Below, piece after piece: positions 1 to 17,607 of a stretch of DNA of 64,000 nucleotides; position 1 is the stretch's first letter; each line of letters begins with the position of its first letter. Made by a program: the position numbers and the translations under genes. Where the stretch lies: assembly GCA_016720835.1 (NCBI GenBank), contig JADKJW010000031.1:186001-250000 (forward strand). Reading direction: 5' to 3'. The stretch is from Ignavibacteria bacterium (lineage in GTDB: Bacteria; Bacteroidota; Ignavibacteria; SZUA-365). The notes under the pieces are model-generated. The model was not told where the DNA came from, ran no database searches, and was given only the letters and a program-made list of their open reading frames with translations.

Positions 1-64
1 CGAATCGGCGATGAGCATGGTTGCGGGCACGGCGCGCAGCATGGGCATCACGGTCGAAGGGTAA
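1..64 (+). CDS. rplK: 50S ribosomal protein L11, C-terminal end only
   Basis: The window opens inside this gene. Reading from base 2, the last 20 codons give a C-terminus with the motif GTARSMGI followed by TVEG and a TAA at 62-64, matching the rRNA-binding C-terminal end of L11. Its place 14 nt before rplA is the usual rplK-rplA order. The N-terminal domain lies outside the window, so nothing can be said about the rest. Confidence 0.85.
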   Translation, partial: ESAMSMVAGTARSMGITVEG

Positions 65-78
65 TCGGAGGAACTCCC

Positions 79-777
79 ATGCGCACGACGAAAAGAATGA
101 AAACGGTGTCGACCCTTGTCGACAAGACGAAGGAATACCAGATCGCCGAGGGCGTGGAAATTCTGAAGAAGACCGCGAAGGCGAAATTCAGCGAATCCGT
201 GGATATCGCGGTTCGCCTGGGCGTGGATCCCAAGAAGTCCGACCAGATGGTGCGCGGCACAGCCTCGCTGCCCAATGGCATCGGCAAGGATGTGCGCGTG
301 CTCGTGCTCACCAAGTCCGCGAAGGCCGATGAGGCGAGGGAAGCGGGCGCCGAGCATGTCGGGTTCGAGGAGTACATCCAGCGCATCCAGGAAGGCTGGA
401 CGGACGTGGACGTCGTGATTGCGACTCCCGACGTGATGGGCGAGGTGGGCAAGCTCGGCAAGATCCTCGGGACGCGCGGCCTGATGCCGAACCCGAAGTC
501 GGGCACCGTCACCAACGACGTCGGACAGGCCGTCAAGGAAGTCAAGGCCGGAAAAATCGCCTTCCGCGTCGACAAGGGCGGAATCGTGCACGCGATGATC
601 GGCAAGACGAATTTCGAGGCCGAGAAGATTTCGGAGAATATCCGGTCGTTCATCGTCACCCTCAATCGCCTCAAGCCGACGGCCGCGAAAGGCGTCTACA
701 TCAAGGGCATCACCATTTCCAGCACCATGGGCCCCGGCATCCGGCTCGACAAGCAGGAAGCCAGCAGCCTTCATTGA
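79..777 (+). CDS. rplA: 50S ribosomal protein L1
   Basis: L1 forms the mobile stalk of the large subunit next to the E site and, in many bacteria, represses its own mRNA. The 232-residue product has the usual length for the family and carries the conserved GTRGLMPNPKSGTV segment and the KAGKIAFRVDK region. The ATG at 79 has a good ribosome-binding site (GGAGGA at 67-72). A second in-frame ATG six codons later is possible but has no better signal. It follows rplK closely and is likely co-transcribed with it. Confidence 0.97.
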   Translation: MRTTKRMKTVSTLVDKTKEYQIAEGVEILKKTAKAKFSESVDIAVRLGVDPKKSDQMVRGTASLPNGIGKDVRVLVLTKSAKADEAREAGAEHVGFEEYIQRIQEGWTDVDVVIATPDVMGEVGKLGKILGTRGLMPNPKSGTVTNDVGQAVKEVKAGKIAFRVDKGGIVHAMIGKTNFEAEKISENIRSFIVTLNRLKPTAAKGVYIKGITISSTMGPGIRLDKQEASSLH

Positions 778-901
778 CCGAAACGATTCAGAGAGAGATA
801 GAAATCCGCACCTGGTCCTCATCCGACCGTTACGCACTCGAATGCTTCTGCCAGAGACACTGTAATTCCCGGGTTTAGCACCTCAATCGAAAGAGGAAAG
901 A
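778..901 (+). promoter_or_regulatory. Untranslated leader before rplJ (possible L10 leader)
   Basis: This 124-nt gap is the longest in the rplK-rplL cluster. In many bacteria the rplJ leader folds into an RNA that binds the L10-(L7/L12) complex for autogenous control. I see only a short possible stem (GGTC near 818 with GACC near 829) and an A/G-rich stretch ending in the rplJ ribosome-binding site (GAAAGAGGAAAG). The role is inferred from position, not from a recognised fold. Confidence 0.3.
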
Positions 902-1432
902 ATGACCAAAGAGAAAAAAGCCGAAATCATCCAGGACGCGGTCTCGCGCATTTCGCGGGCGAGCGGCCTGTATTTGGCGAACTTCTCAGGGATGACGGTG
1001 GAGCAGGCCAGTAACCTGCGCCGCGAGTTTTTCAAACTCGAGGTCGATTATGTCGTGATCAAGAATACCCTCCTCAAGCGCGCGCTTGACGAAGTGGGAG
1101 GCTACGAAGGCGTGTCCCCCTACCTCGTCAACCAGACCGGTCTCGTCATCGCGTATGGCGATCCGATCGCCCCGGCGCGCACGCTCGAGAAATTCAACAA
1201 GGACAACCAGCAGAAACCCGCGGTGAAAGTCTGTGTCATCGAAAAGCAAGTTTTCGACGGCGCCCGGCTTTCCGAAATCGCGAGTCTTCCCTCCCGGCTC
1301 GATCTCATTGCCGGAATCATGGGAACGCTGGAAGCACCTGCGCAGGGTATTGTTGGCGCGATCAACGCCGTCATCAGCGGCATCGTGTACGCCATCGATG
1401 CCATCGAGAAGAAGAAGGCGGAAGCCGCCTGA
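902..1432 (+). CDS. rplJ: 50S ribosomal protein L10
   Basis: L10 anchors the L7/L12 dimers to the ribosomal stalk base. The 176-residue product starts with the family's N-terminal RNA-binding part (LANFSGMTVEQASNLRREF, then KNTLLKRAL) and ends in an alanine-, isoleucine- and lysine-rich helix that in the family carries the L12-binding spine. The ATG follows a purine-rich GAAAGAGGAAAG. Length is normal. It is followed by rplL after 54 nt, the standard pairing. Confidence 0.97.
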   Translation: MTKEKKAEIIQDAVSRISRASGLYLANFSGMTVEQASNLRREFFKLEVDYVVIKNTLLKRALDEVGGYEGVSPYLVNQTGLVIAYGDPIAPARTLEKFNKDNQQKPAVKVCVIEKQVFDGARLSEIASLPSRLDLIAGIMGTLEAPAQGIVGAINAVISGIVYAIDAIEKKKAEAA

Positions 1433-1486
1433 CCACGTCCAGAAAAGAGCAATTGTCACTAACCGTTCCTGTGAGGAGATACACCA

Positions 1487-1861
1487 ATGTCAGTGATTGA
1501 CGAAATCGTCGAAAAAATCGAAAAACTCACCCTCCTCGAGGCCTCCGAACTGAAGAAGGCCCTCGAAGAGAAGTTCGGCGTGTCCGCCGCCGCCCCGATG
1601 ATGATGGCGGGTCCCGCCGCCGCCGCGCCTGCCGCCGAAGTCGAAGAGAAGACCGAATTCAATGTCGAGCTGCAGAGCTCCGGCGCCAACAAGATCAACG
1701 TGATCAAGGTGGTACGCGCCGCCACGAGCCTCGGTCTGAAGGAAGCGAAGGACCTCGTCGACAGCGCTCCGAGCGTGGTGAAGGAAGCGATTCCGAAGGC
1801 CGATGCCGAGAAGCTGAAGAAGGAGCTTGAGGACGCGGGCGCAACCGTTGTGCTCAAGTAG
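1487..1861 (+). CDS. rplL: 50S ribosomal protein L7/L12
   Basis: L7/L12 is the multi-copy flexible stalk protein that recruits EF-G and EF-Tu. The 124-residue product shows all three family parts: an N-terminal dimerisation helix pair (about 1-35), an alanine/proline-rich hinge (about 36-52) and the globular C-terminal domain with the GLKEAKDLVD motif. A GTGAGGAG sequence at 1470-1477 acts as ribosome-binding site before the ATG. A strong hairpin lies downstream, before rpoB. Confidence 0.98.
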   Translation: MSVIDEIVEKIEKLTLLEASELKKALEEKFGVSAAAPMMMAGPAAAAPAAEVEEKTEFNVELQSSGANKINVIKVVRAATSLGLKEAKDLVDSAPSVVKEAIPKADAEKLKKELEDAGATVVLK

Positions 1862-1934
1862 CCACGTCGAACTCTCTGGGTTCGACCATCGCCTCCGGAG
1901 ACCACATGCGGTCTTCGCACCGATACTCCCAGAC

Positions 1935-1980
1935 ACGACAAGTTCGGGTCGATGCGTTCGACCCGATCTTGTCGTTTTGT
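1935..1980 (+). terminator. Terminator-like hairpin between rplL and rpoB (likely attenuator)
   Basis: Bases 1936-1952 pair with 1958-1974 over 16 base pairs with one T-T mismatch, around a 5-nt loop, followed directly by TTTTGTT. This is a textbook intrinsic terminator shape. As rpoB follows 82 nt later on the same strand without an obvious new promoter, it probably lets only part of transcription through, as the rplL-rpoB attenuator of Escherichia coli does. Partial readthrough is an inference. Confidence 0.8.
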
Positions 1981-2056
1981 TGCCTACGCATGATGCGCGA
2001 ACCGAACCGATGATTCCCAAGGCGACACCCTATTCCAGCAACGAAGGAGCATAGCA

Positions 2057-5881
<3,825 letters not shown>

Positions 5882-5944
5882 GAGACAGCGACCTCATTGT
5901 CCTGGGATTCCGGTCACGAATGAAGCAACGATTGGAGAGATACA

Positions 5945-10294
<4,350 letters not shown>

Positions 10295-10334
10295 CAGAGC
10301 CCTGCAGGCGCGTCGAAGCCAGAATTATCGGCGG

Positions 10335-10370
10335 GAATTTTCCCGGGATACAGAAATCTCGGGAAAATTC
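10335..10370. repeat. 11-bp perfect inverted repeat between rpoC and rpsL
   Basis: GAATTTTCCCG at 10335-10345 is exactly repeated in inverted form at 10360-10370 around a 14-nt spacer. There is no T-run after it, so it is not a typical intrinsic terminator. It ends 22 nt upstream of the -35 box of the rpsL promoter. It could be an mRNA 3'-end structure for rpoC or an operator for the str genes. The sequence does not decide between them. Confidence 0.5.
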
Positions 10371-10391
10371 GCCGTCTCCGGTACAAGGCTA

Positions 10392-10422
10392 TTGACATTT
10401 TCAAGAAAAAATGATACGTTGT
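10392..10422 (+). promoter_or_regulatory. Promoter for rpsL-rpsG-fusA-tuf
   Basis: A perfect TTGACA (10392-10397) is followed after exactly 17 nt by TACGTTGT (10415-10422), close to the Bacteroidota -7 consensus TAnnTTTG. The spacer is A-rich. The predicted start of transcription near 10430 leaves a leader of roughly 60 nt before the rpsL GTG. Five other places in the window show the same spacing and boxes. Confidence 0.65.
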
Positions 10423-10487
10423 TAAGCTCTCGTGAGTTATCACGGGGGGATCGATTTTCGTCTGACTTCATAGCACAGGTATCGAGC

Positions 10488-10862
10488 GTGCCAACGATTA
10501 GCCAACTCATCCGCAAGGGCCGTACTGTCATCACGGCCAAACGTAAAGCTCCCGCACTGCAGGCGTGTCCGCAGAAGCGCGGTGTGTGTACCCGCGTCTA
10601 CACCACGACCCCGAAAAAGCCGAACTCGGCCCTCCGGAAAGTGGCGCGCGTCCGCCTGTCGAACGGGCTTGAAGTCACGGCCTACATCCCGGGCGAAGGG
10701 CATAACCTGCAGGAGCACTCGATCGTGCTGATCCGCGGGGGACGCGTCAAGGATCTCCCCGGCGTGCGCTACCACGTCATTCGCGGCACGCTCGACACGC
10801 AGGGCGTGCAGAACCGCAAGCAGGCCCGTTCGAAATACGGCGCAAAACGTCCGAAATCGTAA
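10488..10862 (+). CDS. rpsL: 30S ribosomal protein S12
   Basis: S12 sits at the decoding centre. I place the start at GTG 10488, giving 124 residues beginning MPTISQLIRKGR exactly as in the family. An upstream in-frame ATG at 10392 would add 32 unrelated residues and falls on the promoter. AGGT at 10477 is a weak ribosome-binding site. Both lysines tied to streptomycin sensitivity (in PKKPNSALRK and GGRVKDLPGV) are present, so the sequence looks streptomycin-sensitive. It is the first gene of the str cluster. Confidence 0.96.
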   Translation: MPTISQLIRKGRTVITAKRKAPALQACPQKRGVCTRVYTTTPKKPNSALRKVARVRLSNGLEVTAYIPGEGHNLQEHSIVLIRGGRVKDLPGVRYHVIRGTLDTQGVQNRKQARSKYGAKRPKS

Positions 10863-10894
10863 CCACCGACACCCGATACCCCTGATACTCCGCC

Positions 10895-11362
10895 ATGAGA
10901 AAGAAACGCGCAGAACGCAGACGGCTCCAGCCGGACCCCAAGTTTAACGACATCCTGGTGTCCCGCTTTATCAATTCCATCCAGAAGGCCGGCAAGAAGG
11001 CCACGGCCCAGATCATCCTGTACGATTCATTCGCGGCGATCGAAGAGCGCACGAAGCAGGACGGGTACGAGGTGTTCCGCAAGGCGCTGTTCAATGCCCA
11101 GCCCCTGATCGAAGTCCGCGCACGCCGCGTCGGTGGCGCGACCTATCAGGTGCCCACGGAAGTGCGCACCGAGCGTCGCACGGCCCTCGCGATCCGCTGG
11201 CTGCTCAATGCGGCGCGTTCCCGGGCGGACAAATCGATGGTTCGCAAGCTCGCGGCCGAACTGATCGCCGCGGCGAACAACGAAGGCGGCGCGATCAAGA
11301 AAAAGGACGACGTTCATCGTATGGCGGAAGCGAACAAGGCGTTCGCCCATTTCAAGTGGTAA
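10895..11362 (+). CDS. rpsG: 30S ribosomal protein S7
   Basis: S7 nucleates assembly of the 30S head and contacts E-site tRNA. The 155-residue product starts MRKKRAERR and has the family's conserved helices (FINSIQKAGKK, then GGATYQVPTEV and ALAIRWLLNAAR). Length is normal. It lies between rpsL and fusA in the universal order with short gaps (32 and 36 nt), so it is almost certainly co-transcribed. Confidence 0.97.
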   Translation: MRKKRAERRRLQPDPKFNDILVSRFINSIQKAGKKATAQIILYDSFAAIEERTKQDGYEVFRKALFNAQPLIEVRARRVGGATYQVPTEVRTERRTALAIRWLLNAARSRADKSMVRKLAAELIAAANNEGGAIKKKDDVHRMAEANKAFAHFKW

Positions 11363-11398
11363 TTTCCACGACACCCGATTCAGAGTAGTACCGATTCC

Positions 11399-13492
11399 AT
11401 GGCCAAGCGCGAATTCACCATAGAGAGAACCCGTAATATCGGCATCATGGCCCATATTGATGCCGGGAAGACAACGACGACGGAACGCATCCTGTTTTAT
11501 ACGGGCGTTCTGCATCGCATGGGTGAGGTGCACGACGGCGCTGCCACCATGGACTGGATGGAGCAGGAGAAGGAGCGCGGCATCACGATCACGAGCGCCG
11601 CGACCACCTGTTTCTGGCGCGATCACCGCATCAATATCATCGACACGCCCGGACACGTCGATTTCACGGTGGAAGTGGAGCGCTCGTTGCGCGTCCTCGA
11701 TGGCGCCGTGGCGCTGTTCTGCGCCGTCGGCGGTGTGGAGCCGCAGTCCGAAACCGTGTGGCGGCAGGCCGACAAGTACCGCGTCCCGCGCATGGCCTTC
11801 GTCAACAAGATGGACCGTGTGGGAGCGGACTTCTACCATGCCGTGGATATGATGCGTCAGCGTCTCGGCGCGAACGCCATCCCCGTGAATCTCCCCATCG
11901 GCCAGGGCGAAACCTTCGTCGGCATCCTTGACCTGATTACCATGCAGGCGCGGATCTTCCACGAAGAGACATACGGGAACACCTGGGACGAAATCCCCAT
12001 CCCCGCCGATCTGAAAAACACGGCGCACGAGTATCGCACCAAGATGCTCGAGGCGGTCGCCGATGTGGACGACACGCTCCTGATGAAATACCTCGACGGC
12101 GAAGAGATCAGCCCCGACGAGGTCACCAGAGTGCTCCGCGAAGCGACCATCGCCATGAAAATCGTTCCTGTCCTCTGCGGATCGTCCTTCAAGAACAAGG
12201 GCGTGCAGAAGCTTCTGGATTCGATTGTCGACTTTCTCCCCGCGCCATCGGACGTCGGCGCGACGATCGGACACCACATCAACCTCTCCGATCATATCGA
12301 GCGTCAGCCCACCGACGAAGAGAAATTCTCGGCCCTCGCGTTCAAGCTCGCGACGGACCCCTACGTCGGCAAGCTGATCTTTTTCCGCGTGTACTCGGGC
12401 TTCATCAAGGCCGGGTCCTACGTGTACAACTCCATCTCCGGCAAGAAGGAACGCATCGGCCGCATCCTCCGCATGCACGCGAATCATCGCGAGGACGTGG
12501 AGACGGCCTACACCGGCGATATCTGCGCTGCCATCGGCCTCAAGTTCACGCGCACCGGCGATACCATTTGCGACGAGAGCGATCCGATCGTGCTCGAGAA
12601 AATGGATTTCCCGGATCCCGTGATCGACATCGCCATCGAGCCGAAAACGAAGGCGGACCAGGAGCATCTTTCCGAGGCCATCCAGAAGCTCGCCGACGAA
12701 GATCCCACGTTCCGTGTCCATACGGACGAAGAGACGGGGCAGACCATCATCAGCGGCATGGGCGAGCTCCATCTCGAGATCCTCATCGATCGCATGAAGC
12801 GCGAGTTCAACGTCGAGGCGAATGTCGGCAAGCCCCAGGTCGCCTACCGCGAAACGATCCGCAAGAAGGTCGAGATGGAGGGCAAGTTCGTCCGGCAGTC
12901 GGGCGGCCGCGGGCAGTTCGGTCACGTGTGGATCGAAGTGGAGCCGAGCGAGAAGGGCAAGGGGTTCGAGTTCATCGACGGCATCGTCGGTGGCGCGATT
13001 CCCCGCGAGTATATTCCCGCCGTGTCGGTGGGGATCAAGGAAGCCATGCGCAACGGCATTCTCGCGGGCTACCCGATGGAGGACATCAAGGTGAAGCTGT
13101 TCGACGGTTCGTACCACGAGGTTGATTCGTCCGAAATGGCATTCAAGATTGCGGGCTCAATGGCCTTCAAGGATGCCGCCCGGAAAGCGGACCCTGTCAT
13201 TCTCGAGCCAATTTTTTCGGTCGAAGTTGTGACACCCGAGGAGTATATGGGGAACGTGGTGGGCGACCTGAATTCCCGCCGCGGCAGGATCGAAGGAATG
13301 GGCACGCGCAGCGACGCGCAGGTGGTCAAGGTGCTCGTCCCCCTGTCCGAGATGTTCGGCTATGCGACCGCGCTGCGATCGATATCGCAGGGTCGCGCGC
13401 TCTACAGCATGCACTTCGATCATTACGAGGAAGTGCCCAAGAGCGTCCAGGAGCAGATCATCGAGAAGTTTCAGGGCAAACGCGGAAAGTAA
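11399..13492 (+). CDS. fusA: Elongation factor G
   Basis: EF-G is the GTPase that drives translocation and, with RRF, ribosome recycling. The 697-residue protein has the G1 loop AHIDAGKTT near residue 19, the switch II DTPGHVDF, NKMD for guanine recognition, and the C-terminal domains IV and V (GRGQFGHVWIE, then MEDIKVKLFDGSYHEVDSS). Length is typical. The start ATG follows rpsG by 36 nt. It is the only EF-G copy seen in this window. Confidence 0.98.
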   Translation: MAKREFTIERTRNIGIMAHIDAGKTTTTERILFYTGVLHRMGEVHDGAATMDWMEQEKERGITITSAATTCFWRDHRINIIDTPGHVDFTVEVERSLRVLDGAVALFCAVGGVEPQSETVWRQADKYRVPRMAFVNKMDRVGADFYHAVDMMRQRLGANAIPVNLPIGQGETFVGILDLITMQARIFHEETYGNTWDEIPIPADLKNTAHEYRTKMLEAVADVDDTLLMKYLDGEEISPDEVTRVLREATIAMKIVPVLCGSSFKNKGVQKLLDSIVDFLPAPSDVGATIGHHINLSDHIERQPTDEEKFSALAFKLATDPYVGKLIFFRVYSGFIKAGSYVYNSISGKKERIGRILRMHANHREDVETAYTGDICAAIGLKFTRTGDTICDESDPIVLEKMDFPDPVIDIAIEPKTKADQEHLSEAIQKLADEDPTFRVHTDEETGQTIISGMGELHLEILIDRMKREFNVEANVGKPQVAYRETIRKKVEMEGKFVRQSGGRGQFGHVWIEVEPSEKGKGFEFIDGIVGGAIPREYIPAVSVGIKEAMRNGILAGYPMEDIKVKLFDGSYHEVDSSEMAFKIAGSMAFKDAARKADPVILEPIFSVEVVTPEEYMGNVVGDLNSRRGRIEGMGTRSDAQVVKVLVPLSEMFGYATALRSISQGRALYSMHFDHYEEVPKSVQEQIIEKFQGKRGK

Positions 13493-13547
13493 CTCCAACC
13501 GTAAATCGTTCACATCATACACAAGTTAGTCACAGGAGCTCTCCATC

Positions 13548-14759
<1,212 letters not shown>

Positions 14760-14772
14760 TAGGAATCTGCTT

Positions 14773-14799
14773 GTGGCGGGCCGCTCTGCGGCCCGCCAC
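14773..14799 (+). terminator. 12-bp perfect GC hairpin between tuf and rpsJ
   Basis: Bases 14773-14784 pair perfectly with 14788-14799 around a 3-nt loop. The following bases (TCTTCACTCCC) are only mildly T-rich. The hairpin starts 13 nt after the tuf stop and ends 30 nt before the rpsJ GTG. It could terminate part of the str transcript or stabilise its 3' end. No promoter for rpsJ was recognised after it. Confidence 0.6.
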
Positions 14800-14829
14800 T
14801 CTTCACTCCCAACAGAAGGCGAAACGACA

Positions 14830-15138
14830 GTGGCACAGCAGAAGATTCGAATAAAACTGAAATCCTACGATCACAATCTGATCGACAAGTCGGCGGAGAA
14901 GATCATCAAGACGGTGAAATCCACGGGCGCCGTGGTATCCGGTCCGATCCCTCTCCCGACTAAACGATCCGTGTACACTGTGTTGCGCTCGCCGCACGTC
15001 GACAAGAAATCGCGCGAGCAGTTCGAAACCCGTTCGCACAAGCGGTTGATTGATATTTTTAACTCGACACAGCGCACCGTGGACAGCCTCATGAAGCTTG
15101 AGCTGCCCGCCGGCGTCGATGTCGAAATCAAAGTCTAA
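14830..15138 (+). CDS. rpsJ: 30S ribosomal protein S10
   Basis: S10 is part of the 30S head and, with NusB, of antitermination complexes. Starting at GTG 14830 gives 102 residues beginning MAQQKIRIKLKSYDH, the classic N-terminus. Longer in-frame starts overlap tuf and the hairpin. The conserved GPIPLPTK and SREQFE-x-RSHKRLIDI segments are present. It is the first gene of the S10 cluster, followed by rplC after 23 nt. Confidence 0.96.
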   Translation: MAQQKIRIKLKSYDHNLIDKSAEKIIKTVKSTGAVVSGPIPLPTKRSVYTVLRSPHVDKKSREQFETRSHKRLIDIFNSTQRTVDSLMKLELPAGVDVEIKV

Positions 15139-15161
15139 ACGATTAGAGTCGGTTGAACCCC

Positions 15162-15788
15162 ATGCCCGGAATCCTAGGTAAAAAACTCGGAATGACGAGT
15201 ATCTTTGACGAGAAAGGCAAGGTCGTGCCCTGCACCGTGATTGAGGCCGGCCCTTGCACAGTTCTCCAGATCCGCACGAAGGACAAGGACGGCTATGCGG
15301 CCGTGCAGTTGGGCTTCGGAACGCGTCGGGAGAAGAACATCTCGAAGCCGCAGCTCGGCCATTTCGCCAAACTCGGCGTGAGGCCGACGCGCTTTATCCG
15401 TGAGTTCAAGTCCTTCGCCGATGGCACGCTGAAATCCGGCGACATGGTCACGGTGGAACTGTTCGCGGTTGGTGACAAGGTCACCGTGATCGGCACTTCG
15501 AAGGGCAAGGGCTTCCAGGGCGTCATGCGCCGGCACGGCTTCGGCGGTGTTGGCGGAACGACCCACGGTCAGAGCGATCGTCTCCGCGCACCCGGTTCGA
15601 TCGGTTCGAGCTCCTATCCCTCGCGCGTGTTCAAGGGAATGCGCATGGCGGGACGGATGGGCAACGCTCGTGTGACGTATAAAAACCTGAAGGTTGTGAA
15701 AGTGATACCTGAATCGAATGTCCTTGTGATCAAGGGCGCGGTTCCGGGCGCGAAGCAGGGCCTTCTGGAAATTCTGAAACAAGGTTGA
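15162..15788 (+). CDS. rplC: 50S ribosomal protein L3
   Basis: L3 binds near the 3' end of 23S rRNA and helps start 50S assembly. I choose the ATG at 15162, giving 208 residues that begin MPGILGKKLGMT as in the family. A TTG nine bases upstream would add only three residues. The GKGFQGVMRRHGF and THG-x-SDRLRAPGSIG segments are the expected conserved blocks. Stop and next gene lie 11 nt apart. Confidence 0.96.
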   Translation: MPGILGKKLGMTSIFDEKGKVVPCTVIEAGPCTVLQIRTKDKDGYAAVQLGFGTRREKNISKPQLGHFAKLGVRPTRFIREFKSFADGTLKSGDMVTVELFAVGDKVTVIGTSKGKGFQGVMRRHGFGGVGGTTHGQSDRLRAPGSIGSSSYPSRVFKGMRMAGRMGNARVTYKNLKVVKVIPESNVLVIKGAVPGAKQGLLEILKQG

Positions 15789-15799
15789 ACACGAAGACC

Positions 15800-16429
15800 A
15801 TGAACGTCCAGACGTATAGCATAGCAGGGTCGAAAGGCGCGGATCTCGCGCTCACCGACGATATATTCGCCATCGAACCGAACGCGCACGTTGTGTACAT
15901 GGCGGTGCGCCAGCATCTGGCCAGCCGGCGTCAGGGGACGAGCAAGGCGAAGGAACGGGCGGAAGTTCGCGGAGGCGGCAAGAAGCCGTGGCGCCAGAAG
16001 GGTCGCGGTACCGCGCGCGCCGGATCTTCGCGTTCACCGTTGTGGGTCGGTGGCGGCACGATCTTCGGACCGCGCCCACGCGATTACCGTTTCAAGTTGC
16101 CGACCAAGGTGCGTCAGCTTGCGCGCAAGTCCGCGTACGCGATGAAGGCGCAGGACGGGCAGGTCATGGTCGTGGACGACTTCTCGGTCGCCATGCCGAA
16201 GACGCGCGAGGTGGTGGCCATTCTGAAAGCGCTGTCGCTTGAAGCGACCAAGACGCTTCTCCTGGTGCCCGCGTACGACGCGGCATTGTGGCGCGCAGGC
16301 CGGAATATCCCGACGCTCCGCATTCTCGAGGCCTCGAAGGCGTCCGCCTACGACATCCTCAACAACCAGACGCTCCTCATACAGAAGAGTGCGCTGCCGG
16401 TCATTGAGCAGAGCTTCACGAAAATCTAA
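15800..16429 (+). CDS. rplD: 50S ribosomal protein L4
   Basis: L4 binds 23S rRNA domain I with an extended loop in the exit tunnel; in Escherichia coli it also represses the S10 operon. The ATG at 15800 gives 209 residues. A TTG at 15785 that overlaps the rplC stop is a less likely start. The loop region RQGTSKAKERAEVRGGGKKPWRQKG and the GRARAGSSRSP-type stretch identify the family. The internal region SPLWVGGGTIFGPRPRDY is typical. Confidence 0.95.
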   Translation: MNVQTYSIAGSKGADLALTDDIFAIEPNAHVVYMAVRQHLASRRQGTSKAKERAEVRGGGKKPWRQKGRGTARAGSSRSPLWVGGGTIFGPRPRDYRFKLPTKVRQLARKSAYAMKAQDGQVMVVDDFSVAMPKTREVVAILKALSLEATKTLLLVPAYDAALWRAGRNIPTLRILEASKASAYDILNNQTLLIQKSALPVIEQSFTKI

Positions 16430-16443
16430 CCGGAAGACACGGC

Positions 16444-16731
16444 ATGAGTTCAATAATCAAGAAACCCATCCTCACCGAGAAGATGACCCTGCTCGGGGAG
16501 AAGCGCCAGTACGCGTTTGAAGTGGACATCAACGCGAACAAGATCGAAATCGGAAAAGCGATCGAAAAACGGTTCTCGGTGAAGGTGACCAGCGTCCGGA
16601 CCATACGGTATCGCGGAAAAGCGAAGACGCAGATGACGAAAAAGGGACGTTTTGCGGGCAATCGCGCGTCCTGGAAAAAAGCGATCGTGACGCTCGCCGT
16701 CGGGCAGTCGCTCGAATTGCTCGAATCGTAA
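16444..16731 (+). CDS. rplW: 50S ribosomal protein L23
   Basis: L23 lies at the tunnel exit and docks trigger factor and SRP. The 95-residue product begins MSSIIKKPILTEKMT and shows the YAFEVDINANKIEIGKAIEKRF core that marks the family. It is normal in length and sits between rplD and rplB, 14 and 39 nt from them. Confidence 0.95.
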   Translation: MSSIIKKPILTEKMTLLGEKRQYAFEVDINANKIEIGKAIEKRFSVKVTSVRTIRYRGKAKTQMTKKGRFAGNRASWKKAIVTLAVGQSLELLES

Positions 16732-16770
16732 CCGAACGCACGCACAGACCCAGAGGAAGAGGACACGACA

Positions 16771-17607
16771 GTGGCAATCAGAAAACTACGACCCATGACC
16801 CCCGCGACGCGGTACTACTCGATCTCCGCGTTCGACGAAATCACCTGCACGACGCCGGAGAAATCGTTGCTCGCCCCGGTGAAGAAGTCCGGCGGGCGCA
16901 ACAACAGGGGCCGCATCACGTCCCGCCATCGCGGCGGCGGTCACAAGCGGATGTATCGCATCATCGATTTCAAACGCAACAAGACGGGCATCCAGGGCCG
17001 TGTCGCGACCATCGAATACGATCCGAACCGCTCCGCGCGCATCGCGCTGATCGTCTATCCCGACGGGGAGAAGCGGTACATTCTCGCGTCGCAGAACATG
17101 AAAGTCGGCGAAGTGATCGAATCCGGCGCGGGTTCGGAGATCAAGGACGGGAATACCCTGCCGCTGCAGAACATTCCGGTCGGCACCTTCGTCTTCAACA
17201 TCGAGCTCAAGCCCGGCAAGGGCGGCCAGATGGCGCGCAGCGCGGGCAATGCTGCACAGATCGTCGCCAAGGAAGGGGACTACGCGCAGGTGCGCCTCCC
17301 GAGCGGCGAGGTCCGCATGGTGCGCGTGAACTGTGTCGCGACCATCGGAACGGCAAGCAACAGCGACCATGAGAATATCAGCCTCGGCAAGGCGGGACGT
17401 TCCCGCTGGCTCGGCATCCGGCCGCAGACACGCGGCATGGCGATGAACCCCGTGGACCATCCGAACGGCGGCGGCGAAGGCAAGTCGAAGTCGGGCGGTG
17501 GGCGGCAGCATCCGGTTTCCCCGTGGGGCTTGTATGCCAAGGGGCAGAAGACGCGCAAGAAGAAGAACACGTCCAACAAATACATCATCAAGTCGCGGAA
17601 GAAGTAA
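16771..17607 (+). CDS. rplB: 50S ribosomal protein L2
   Basis: L2 is needed for subunit joining and lies close to the peptidyl-transferase centre. The 278-residue product starts at GTG 16771 (AGAGGAAGAGGA upstream) as MAIRKLRPMTP. It contains GRNNRGRITSRHRGGGHK and the C-terminal GVAMNPVDHPNGGGEG-type block (here GMAMNPVDHPNGGGEGK) with the conserved histidine. The stop codon overlaps the rpsS start by one base, so the two are translationally coupled. Confidence 0.97.
   Translation: MAIRKLRPMTPATRYYSISAFDEITCTTPEKSLLAPVKKSGGRNNRGRITSRHRGGGHKRMYRIIDFKRNKTGIQGRVATIEYDPNRSARIALIVYPDGEKRYILASQNMKVGEVIESGAGSEIKDGNTLPLQNIPVGTFVFNIELKPGKGGQMARSAGNAAQIVAKEGDYAQVRLPSGEVRMVRVNCVATIGTASNSDHENISLGKAGRSRWLGIRPQTRGMAMNPVDHPNGGGEGKSKSGGGRQHPVSPWGLYAKGQKTRKKKNTSNKYIIKSRKK

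Noticed and set aside
10392..10487. Longer rpsL with an upstream ATG start
   Set aside because: The extra 32 residues match nothing in S12, the ATG lies inside the spacer of a perfect TTGACA promoter, and the GTG at 10488 gives the canonical S12 N-terminus.
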